Assembly: GCA_019636055.1 (NCBI GenBank)
Contig: JAHBYH010000001.1
Location: forward strand, 124,001-188,000
Length of the DNA stretch: 64,000 bases
Reading direction: 5' to 3'
Origin: Candidatus Paracaedibacteraceae bacterium
GTDB taxonomy: Bacteria; Pseudomonadota; Alphaproteobacteria; Paracaedibacterales; Paracaedibacteraceae
The stretch's first letter is position 1; each line of letters begins with the position of its first letter. Position numbers and translations under genes: made by a program. The notes under the pieces were generated by a model. The model did not search any database and had not been told where the DNA came from. It saw nothing but the letters and a program-made list of their open reading frames with translations. This document shows positions 57,866 to 64,000 of this stretch, piece after piece.

Positions 57866-57881
57866 AGCAAGAGGTATGCCA
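57866..57881 (-). promoter_or_regulatory. Sigma-54 promoter of flagellin
   Basis: On the minus strand TGGCATACCTCTTGCT has GG and GC separated by ten bases and matches the -24/-12 consensus TGGCAC-N5-TTGCW at all but one position. It lies about 85 bp before the flagellin ATG, just beyond the end of the phosphatase gene. It implies RpoN and an activator such as FlbD or FleQ elsewhere; NtrX lacks the GAFTGA loop and cannot serve. Confidence 0.8.
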
Positions 57882-57889
57882 AGTTAAGA

Positions 57890-59608
57890 TTAATGGTAGG
57901 GAACCAGCATGTAAGTCCGCTCTAACAGTATGCGACCTGCAGCATTATCCGGATCATTACCAATAAGCTGAGCAGTCATAGAATGACCGTCAGCACTCAT
58001 TCTGAGTATTCCAGCATGGTTTTGTCTGATCAAATCTGACTGATTAACAATACAATAGGACTTTTGGCCGGATGTTCCTAACGGCTTCATAGGATCAAGA
58101 GCCAAGGATTCAAACTGGATCGGCCAGTTAAACGGCGAAGCAACAGCCTGTGCCAAGACAACATTTGTCATGTCAACAACCAGTTTAGGATAGCTTTCTA
58201 TACGATTAAAGTGACGTAACCTAAGACTTTGAGGGTCTCTTTTAGTCGTTACAATCTCATTAAACATCCCGGCATGAATGTCTCCACCTAACCAAAATGT
58301 GTTGGCAACCCCCGGTGTAGCACAGAAATCTAATATCGCTGTTCTTGTTTCCTTATATCGATCATTGCCCCATTTATCTGAATCCTCTTCCCCCTTTTGA
58401 TCGGGTCCAATGGGAATTTGACTAATCAGCAACTTTGGATGCTTACCCCACTTTTTTATAAAGGTTTTGATTGCTTGTAATTGCCGCTGGGAAATTTTTT
58501 CCTCATCAGGAAAGGCTTCTGACCTAAAATCCCCAACAAAAGCAGGGAGACCATAATATTCTGTCTCATACCAACGATATCCAATATGACCAGAAACAGA
58601 GTCATAAATTGGCGACTGTCGTTGCAGTAAATCCGCCAAACGCCAACATGTATCATCTAGTTGAGTATAACCATCCCGCAAATCAGCACCAGTAAAGTTA
58701 TCTCTGATGGCATGGTCATCTATTAAGACAGTCGTTGGCACGATCCTCTGTAATTCTGACCTCCCAGGTGTTGTGACAGCATCCACAATCAATTGCTGAA
58801 CTTCTTCAGCAGTGTATGCCCCTGCATACTTATTTAACCAGTCCCGATAATAGGTATCTCCCATATCAATGAATCCGCGGTTCCTAAGTGCCTGCTGAAC
58901 TATAAATTCAATGACTGTACGAAAGATCTGACTATCATCTGTTCGAATAAAATCACCTTCTTGTTCCGCAAGAGAAAACATAGTCAAAAGATTACCAACA
59001 ACAGAACCGTCTATAGTATTTTTCAAACCTGGAATTGTCAGTATTTTTGAAGCAAGACCCAACTTACGAAATATGCTACGCTTTGTATACCAATTGATTA
59101 TCGATAAAGGAGAATTCTCTAAACAATCCAACAACGGCCCATCATATTGGCATGATCCAAATACCAAAGCAAAAGCTTCACTTCCGACCAGATTTGAATA
59201 ACTATAGAATGTTTCGTAAACATAAGTCGCTTCCGTTAACGGCGCCCATGATAGAGTGGCGTTTGACAGTTCCGATTGATCGCTAATATAAAAGACACCA
59301 CACCGATATTCGTATTTTGTTGCAGATCGTAACTCTGTCAGATCAATAACATCAACATAATTTTTTGCTCTTGCCAATGGAAAAACCTGTGTTGTAGACC
59401 AATCATCTGTCCCTGCTACCCGATACTGGATCACGCCCATCGCAAGCTGGTAGTTTGGCTTTGCCATAACAGAAAAACGTACCCCATCCTGAGTTACAGG
59501 CCCCATGATAACAGCCAGTGGCGCATCAACAGTATATTGTTTTTCTGGTTCTATTGCTTGACCCAGGCCGATACTAATCATCAAGATAGGCAAAAATTTC
59601 CTAGTCAT
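57890..59608 (-). CDS. PhoD-like metallophosphatase, secreted
   Basis: 572 residues from ATG 59608, with GAGGG 8 bases upstream; GTG 59614 is possible. Signal peptide (ILMISIGLGQAIEPEK), then a fibronectin-like N-terminal domain of PhoD type (~25-115) and the metallophosphatase core: FGSCQYDG, FIDMGDTYYRDW, VLIDDHAIRDNFTG and WLGGDIHAGMFN. Members are alkaline phosphatases/phosphodiesterases that act outside the cytoplasm. Metal-ligand spacing looks normal. It ends next to the flagellin promoter. Confidence 0.85.
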   Translation of the reverse strand: MTRKFLPILMISIGLGQAIEPEKQYTVDAPLAVIMGPVTQDGVRFSVMAKPNYQLAMGVIQYRVAGTDDWSTTQVFPLARAKNYVDVIDLTELRSATKYEYRCGVFYISDQSELSNATLSWAPLTEATYVYETFYSYSNLVGSEAFALVFGSCQYDGPLLDCLENSPLSIINWYTKRSIFRKLGLASKILTIPGLKNTIDGSVVGNLLTMFSLAEQEGDFIRTDDSQIFRTVIEFIVQQALRNRGFIDMGDTYYRDWLNKYAGAYTAEEVQQLIVDAVTTPGRSELQRIVPTTVLIDDHAIRDNFTGADLRDGYTQLDDTCWRLADLLQRQSPIYDSVSGHIGYRWYETEYYGLPAFVGDFRSEAFPDEEKISQRQLQAIKTFIKKWGKHPKLLISQIPIGPDQKGEEDSDKWGNDRYKETRTAILDFCATPGVANTFWLGGDIHAGMFNEIVTTKRDPQSLRLRHFNRIESYPKLVVDMTNVVLAQAVASPFNWPIQFESLALDPMKPLGTSGQKSYCIVNQSDLIRQNHAGILRMSADGHSMTAQLIGNDPDNAAGRILLERTYMLVPYH

Positions 59609-59711
59609 CGTCACATCCCTCTATATAGTTAAAACGATTCAGTTTAAAATTATTACTTAGGACGCTTAGTAATCTGCCCGATATATTTTATCCAATTCTT
59701 ATAAACATCGA

Positions 59712-59990
59712 TTACTGAAACTTAATCACAAAGGATATTGAAGGATCATCAACCGCCGTTAATAAGACCTCTGTATCCCCTGATTTAAATGTTCCTGCAT
59801 ATGATCTTCCATCATAATCAATACTAACTTTAAACGACGAGATGGTATTAGAGACACCAATTTCCACAGATCCACTTTCTTGAAATGGCCATCCCCCATA
59901 GCCTTCAACATCAGGGTCTCGCAAGTCGTTAGCAACTGCAAACACCAGACTTGCATATATCGTAATCAAACAAACAATCTTTTGGGTCAC
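59712..59990 (-). CDS. Small secreted protein, unknown function
   Basis: 92 residues from GTG 59990, with no clear ribosome site. Signal peptide (KIVCLITIYASLVFAVA) followed by a compact beta-rich domain (SVEIGVSNTISSFKVSIDYD; SYAGTFKSGDTEVLLTAV) ending in SFVIKFQ. No Cys, no family recognised. ~100 bp upstream of the phosphatase gene in the same direction. Confidence 0.6.
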   Translation of the reverse strand: MTQKIVCLITIYASLVFAVANDLRDPDVEGYGGWPFQESGSVEIGVSNTISSFKVSIDYDGRSYAGTFKSGDTEVLLTAVDDPSISFVIKFQ

Positions 59991-60107
59991 TAATTAAAAT
60001 TTCAGAAAAATCTTCTATATTTTATATTAGAAATATAATTTACCAATTTCAAGAAACCATTTTTTAATTAAAAGAGCTATATATTATAGCGAAAGGATTT
60101 TTTTCCA

Positions 60108-61484
60108 ATGAAAAGAATAATATATCTAGCCTTATTATTAAGCATATTAGCGGCCTTAATTTCTGGCCTGATCTATCTTATCCCCAATCCCAATCATTTA
60201 TTATGGCTCAAAAAAGGCCTAGAGATCTTGCTCTTAACTTTTGCGACATGGGTCTTACTCAGGCTTCTCAATAGATTTATATGGCCAGCCCTTAGAGAAA
60301 GTTTTTCAGTCAGAATTTCCCATTTATTCGTTGTCGTATTAAACCTGCTTTTTGTGATTGGGCTTTTCTTTTCCGTTACCATCGGCATTTTAGGAATTTC
60401 ACCAGCATCCATCATAACCGCAAGCGGGCTTGTAACTGCCGGTCTTGCAATTGCTTTACAGGGCATTATTGGCGATGTAGCTGCATCAATTATCATTGAT
60501 CTCGATAGATTGTACAAAATAGGCGACTGGATTAGGATTGATGATTACACGGAAGGTAAAGTAACGGATATTGGGTGGCGACATACTGAAATTCTAACGC
60601 TAAGGAATGAGCGATTAATCGTCAACAACGGTAAAATGCTAACCACATCATTCCATAATCTTGGGCAATCGCCAACGTGGGCCGTGGATGAGTTTTTAAT
60701 CTCGGTAGGACACGATATACCATCCCATCGGGTTCAACGAGTTGTTGAAACTGCCCTGCAAAAACATCCTGAATCATCAAAATATTACACTCAAGTCTTA
60801 GCACGAACCCTCGATTCAGGTGGTGTTAATTATTATGTTCGTTACGGATTAGCCGATCAAGATCAACGTTGGCAAACTCGACACAGTATTATTGAGGCTT
60901 TACGGACAGAACTTCATGCCCATGGTCTACGCATTTCCGAAGGATTAGGAGAATATGGCATTTTCCGTGGCAACCAACCCCTCGTTGAGCAGGAATATCA
61001 GGATGTTATACTTTTACTGTCAAGAACTGAGCTTTTAAAAGACCTAAGTCCTCATGATATAAAACATCTCAGCACAATCGCTCAAGAACTCGTTCTTCCT
61101 GCCGGCATTCAAATCATCCATAGCCATGACCTAGACCAAACTCTCTATTTAATTGGTGAAGGAACTGTTGAAGTTGTCCTCCCCAGTGGCGATACTCGAT
61201 TATTATATAGCCTTGATTATTTCGGAGAACAAGGTTTCCTGATTGGTGATCCAAGAAATGCGGATGTCTATAGCAAAACGCCAGTAATCCTTTATAAATT
61301 TACCAAAGATTCATTCACTAAAATTTTAAAAGACAAACAAAATATCCTTAGGTCCATGATTGAAGTCATGGCCTATCGATCACGGGATCTAGAAACTGCG
61401 ATTCAAGCCTCTAAGCAGAAAAAACCCCAAGAATCATGGGAAGACGTTGTCAAACGAACAATTAATGAATTTTTTAAGGGCTAA
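60108..61484 (+). CDS. MscS-type channel with C-terminal cyclic-nucleotide-binding domain
   Basis: 458 residues. Four hydrophobic segments lead to the MscS pore helix and beta domain (SPASIITASGLVTAGLAIAL, LYKIGDWIRIDDYTEGKVTDIGWR, ~95-270). A CNBD follows (~295-420) with phosphate-binding cassette FGEQGFLIGDPRNADV near residue 370, in which the Glu and Arg needed for cyclic nucleotide binding are present. Such bCNG proteins open in response to cAMP or cGMP rather than tension. The ligand could be cAMP from the cyclase at 14438. Confidence 0.92.
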   Translation: MKRIIYLALLLSILAALISGLIYLIPNPNHLLWLKKGLEILLLTFATWVLLRLLNRFIWPALRESFSVRISHLFVVVLNLLFVIGLFFSVTIGILGISPASIITASGLVTAGLAIALQGIIGDVAASIIIDLDRLYKIGDWIRIDDYTEGKVTDIGWRHTEILTLRNERLIVNNGKMLTTSFHNLGQSPTWAVDEFLISVGHDIPSHRVQRVVETALQKHPESSKYYTQVLARTLDSGGVNYYVRYGLADQDQRWQTRHSIIEALRTELHAHGLRISEGLGEYGIFRGNQPLVEQEYQDVILLLSRTELLKDLSPHDIKHLSTIAQELVLPAGIQIIHSHDLDQTLYLIGEGTVEVVLPSGDTRLLYSLDYFGEQGFLIGDPRNADVYSKTPVILYKFTKDSFTKILKDKQNILRSMIEVMAYRSRDLETAIQASKQKKPQESWEDVVKRTINEFFKG

Positions 61485-61528
61485 AAGGAGTTCTTTTACA
61501 GCCCTACTCCTCTTAATGCTCTTCTAAT

Positions 61529-64000
61529 CTAAGCTTGCAATAATTCTTCCATCATTGCTTTTGCTCCGACCAAGTCTGTCTTACCTGTCGGAAGCACAGG
61601 GATTTTATCAACAATGAAGAACTTACGAGGAATCATAAGCTCGGGATATCCCCCGGCCTTGAATTCTGTTACAAGATCTTCTCGGGTAAGCTTAGCCGTC
61701 GTCAACAGGATAAGTTGTTCGCCCTTACGGGCATCAGGTGCGGCCAAAACAACATGACCATTCTCCGGATAGATTTTCTGCAAAGCTTCTTCCACGGCCC
61801 CCAAAGAAATCATCTCACCGGCAATCTTTGCAAACCGCTTAGCTCGGCCTTTAATTGTAACAAAACCATGCTCATCCACAGAAACAATGTCGCCCGTATC
61901 ATACCATTCGGTTTGAGGCTCCTCCCCGTCAAAGAAACTTGCCGATGTCGGAATAACATCTCCTGTTTCAGGGTCCAGATATCCCAACATCACATTAGGT
62001 CCTTTAATAATCAACCGTCCTGCATTCTCAATTCCTTCGACAGGTCGCAAATGGTATCTTATTCCTGTTAACAAACGCCCAACACTACCAACTTTACTTA
62101 ACATTGGAGTATTAACTGATACTGCCGGAGAAGCCTCAGTTGTTCCATAAGCTTCACGAACGTGAATACCAAATTTTTCAATCCAAACACGACGAGTTTC
62201 TTCTTTCAGTTTTTCTGCGCCAGCAATTACCAAACGCATAGAATAAAAATCGTATGGATGCGCTGATATGGCATAGCGGCTTAGGAACGTATCTGTTGCA
62301 AAGAAAATTGTCGCGTTAATATCATAAGCCATTACCGGGACAATACGATAATGAAGCGGTGATGGGTATTGGAATACCCGAATCCCGGCAGTCAACGGTG
62401 CAATAACTCCTCCCATCAATCCAAAAGAATGAAATGTTGGCAGAGCATTCAAAACAATATCCTGTGTCGTCAAATCAATCATTGATGTCAATTGATAACG
62501 GTTAGCGTTCAAATTCCGATGGCTTAAAGCAACGCCTTTAGGTAACCCTTCCGAGCCAGATGTGAATAAAATAACAGCAGGATCATCTTCGGAAATTGTT
62601 TGCTGAATTTTTTTGGATGCTAATTCAGGAACAAAACTTGATACAGCACCAACAATCTTATGAATAATATTGAGTTCTGATGCTAAATCCTCAAGATAAA
62701 AGACCCGAACATGCTCAGACAATTTTTTGATCGTATTTTCCAAACGTGCTACTTCCACAAATTTACGTGAGGTTAAAACCAAACGAACCCGAGCCAGTTT
62801 ACAGGAATGAAGAATAACATTGGCCCCCAATGAGAAATTAAGCATTGCCGGCACACGCCCATATAACATCTGAGAGGTCACACACATCATGGATGCAATA
62901 CTGGTTGGTAACAGGACACCCACCCGTTCTTTAGCTAAAGTTTGTTTTTCAATCCATCGCCCTAAAATAAAGCTACGCATAATAACCTGACGGTAAGTCA
63001 AGGGTTGACGCTGGATATCTTCCACAATTTCTTTATTCATGCCATGAATACGTGCCGCATCAAATATCGATTGGATCACTGTTTGCTGATATGGTGATGT
63101 ATCAAAAAGCATTCCAACCATAATATCGTAAATCTGATTAGAGATAACCTGACGACGCGCCCTGCCCTTTAATTTTGGGTTCGTTTCAACCTGACGCGGT
63201 GGCAATACAGTCAATGATATTTTAGGGAAAAGCTTACGCTTTACCTTACCACGCAACCGCGAAAGCATTGAATATTGAGCCCCTTCAATACGAATAGGCA
63301 AGACCTGAGCCCCAGACCGATCTGCAATCATTCCGGGACCGTCAAAAATCTTCATCAATGCACCCGTTACAGTGATTCGCCCTTCAGGGAAAATCACACA
63401 TTTTTTACCTTGACGGATCAACTCAACCAATTTCTTTGTCGCCATTGGATTGGTTGGGTCCACAGGAAGCAAGTTCACGCCCGGTTTAATGATCTTAATC
63501 CACCAGCGGTTGATGTATTGGCTCCAGATGGCATAGCTCAATTTTTCAGGAATAAAGGCAAACAATAGAATCGCATCAATAAATGATACGTGATTGGCAA
63601 TAATCAAAACACGATCACCCGCTTGCTTAAGGTTTTCCATCCCTTTAACTTCTACACGGAAAAACAGCTTTAAAATAACCTGAAGAATAAGTTGCAAGAC
63701 AGATTCAGGAACCAAACTTGATAACTTGTGCATGGCAAATAGATTGAGAAGCCCCACAATCAAAAATATATTTATGATTGTTACATCCAACGCCATTAAT
63801 ATCATGGTCGCAACAGATGATATAATCATGAAAAAGGCATTAACTACGTTGTTAGCAGCAATAATTCGCGAGCATTTTTTAGGATCAGATTCTGTTTGCA
63901 GCAAAGCATACAGCGGAACAAGACTAATGCCAACGGATGTTGCTATCATTAATAAATCAAAACAAATCCTAAAACTATAATGTTTAAGTAAAAATTCAAC
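61529..64000 (-). CDS. aas: Aas-like fusion: MFS end, phospholipid acyltransferase, acyl-ACP synthetase (5' end outside)
   Basis: The frame runs without a stop from the window edge to 61529, at least 824 residues. The ATG at 63949 is internal: upstream codons still read as protein (FRICFDLL). The first ~100 residues are membrane helices matching the end of an LplT-type MFS lysophospholipid flippase. Then a PlsC-type acyltransferase (NHVSFIDAI, HX4D; FPEGRITVTG) and an AMP-binding acyl-ACP synthetase (FTSGSEGLPKGVALSH; EAYGTTEASP; YDTGDIVS; KRFAKIAGEM; LPTGKTDL). It should recycle lysophosphatidylethanolamine: flip it in, activate a fatty acid and reacylate. The known fused form is ~1140 residues. 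Confidence 0.88.
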   Translation of the reverse strand, partial: VEFLLKHYSFRICFDLLMIATSVGISLVPLYALLQTESDPKKCSRIIAANNVVNAFFMIISSVATMILMALDVTIINIFLIVGLLNLFAMHKLSSLVPESVLQLILQVILKLFFRVEVKGMENLKQAGDRVLIIANHVSFIDAILLFAFIPEKLSYAIWSQYINRWWIKIIKPGVNLLPVDPTNPMATKKLVELIRQGKKCVIFPEGRITVTGALMKIFDGPGMIADRSGAQVLPIRIEGAQYSMLSRLRGKVKRKLFPKISLTVLPPRQVETNPKLKGRARRQVISNQIYDIMVGMLFDTSPYQQTVIQSIFDAARIHGMNKEIVEDIQRQPLTYRQVIMRSFILGRWIEKQTLAKERVGVLLPTSIASMMCVTSQMLYGRVPAMLNFSLGANVILHSCKLARVRLVLTSRKFVEVARLENTIKKLSEHVRVFYLEDLASELNIIHKIVGAVSSFVPELASKKIQQTISEDDPAVILFTSGSEGLPKGVALSHRNLNANRYQLTSMIDLTTQDIVLNALPTFHSFGLMGGVIAPLTAGIRVFQYPSPLHYRIVPVMAYDINATIFFATDTFLSRYAISAHPYDFYSMRLVIAGAEKLKEETRRVWIEKFGIHVREAYGTTEASPAVSVNTPMLSKVGSVGRLLTGIRYHLRPVEGIENAGRLIIKGPNVMLGYLDPETGDVIPTSASFFDGEEPQTEWYDTGDIVSVDEHGFVTIKGRAKRFAKIAGEMISLGAVEEALQKIYPENGHVVLAAPDARKGEQLILLTTAKLTREDLVTEFKAGGYPELMIPRKFFIVDKIPVLPTGKTDLVGAKAMMEELLQA

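Overview
The window is about 64 kb of moderately AT-rich bacterial chromosome, densely packed on both strands. I saw no tRNA, rRNA, CRISPR array, transposase or prophage genes. Gene content and order point to an alphaproteobacterium: NtrY-NtrX next to dusB, a short ProRS, HdaA next to an AI-2E permease, GatCAB, lptF-lptG-lptD near surA-ksgA, and an alphaproteobacterial-style flagellin. The many secreted proteins without recognisable family, the phospholipase-like and protease genes, an AmpG-like permease and the palindromic repeats would fit a host-associated lineage such as Holosporales. That placement is inference, not a sequence match.

Layout. 1-3784 (minus): truncated eno, murG, ftsW, rnhA. 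3808-6934 (minus): two lipoproteins and a 582-residue secreted protein of unknown function. 7134-7644: a probable secreted-protein gene broken by a 144-bp palindromic element. 7574-10475 (minus): dapB, dnaJ, accA. 10881-16618 (plus): lipid A acyltransferase, AmpG-like permease, proS, membrane adenylate cyclase. 16626-18206 (minus): LAB_N membrane protein and an RNA uracil methyltransferase. 18349-21945 (plus): coupled operon of two related secreted proteins and a DUF885 metallopeptidase. 21942-24994 (minus): Cys-rich secreted protein, hda, AI-2E permease, pgsA. 25198-27434 (plus): EAL phosphodiesterase and M23 peptidase. 27495-33758 (minus): dusB, Fis-like gene, ntrY, ntrX, trkA. 34140-37619: trxA, a glycosyltransferase-like gene and a patatin. 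37699-44425: ksgA/surA divergent from lptF-lptG-lptD. 44435-48484 (plus): xthA, gatC, gatA, gatB. 48696-51744: PLC-X protein with a detached signal peptide, small and broken genes, C1 protease. 51861-53651: aspS. 53686-57780 (minus): fliC-fliD-fliS behind a sigma-54 promoter. 57890-59990 (minus): PhoD-like phosphatase and a small secreted protein. 60108-61484 (plus): MscS channel with a cyclic-nucleotide domain. 61529-64000 (minus): acyltransferase/acyl-ACP synthetase fusion running off the window.

Functional links. Much of the window serves the envelope: peptidoglycan (murG, ftsW, dapB, M23, AmpG-like), lipid A and LPS export (acyltransferase, LAB_N, LptF/G/D, SurA) and phospholipids (accA, pgsA, Aas-like). 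Signalling includes c-di-GMP breakdown (EAL) and a possible cAMP circuit (adenylate cyclase plus MscS-CNBD channel). NtrYX sits beside a Fis-like protein that looks like the surviving C-terminus of NtrC. Translation genes (proS, aspS, gatCAB) and repair/RNA genes fill the rest.

The most interesting points are the Fis-like NtrC remnant, the PLC-X gene whose signal peptide is separated by a G5 tract, the palindrome-split secreted gene, the two-gene secreted family with weak serpin-like C-terminal motifs, and the unexplained lipoprotein/secreted-protein cluster.
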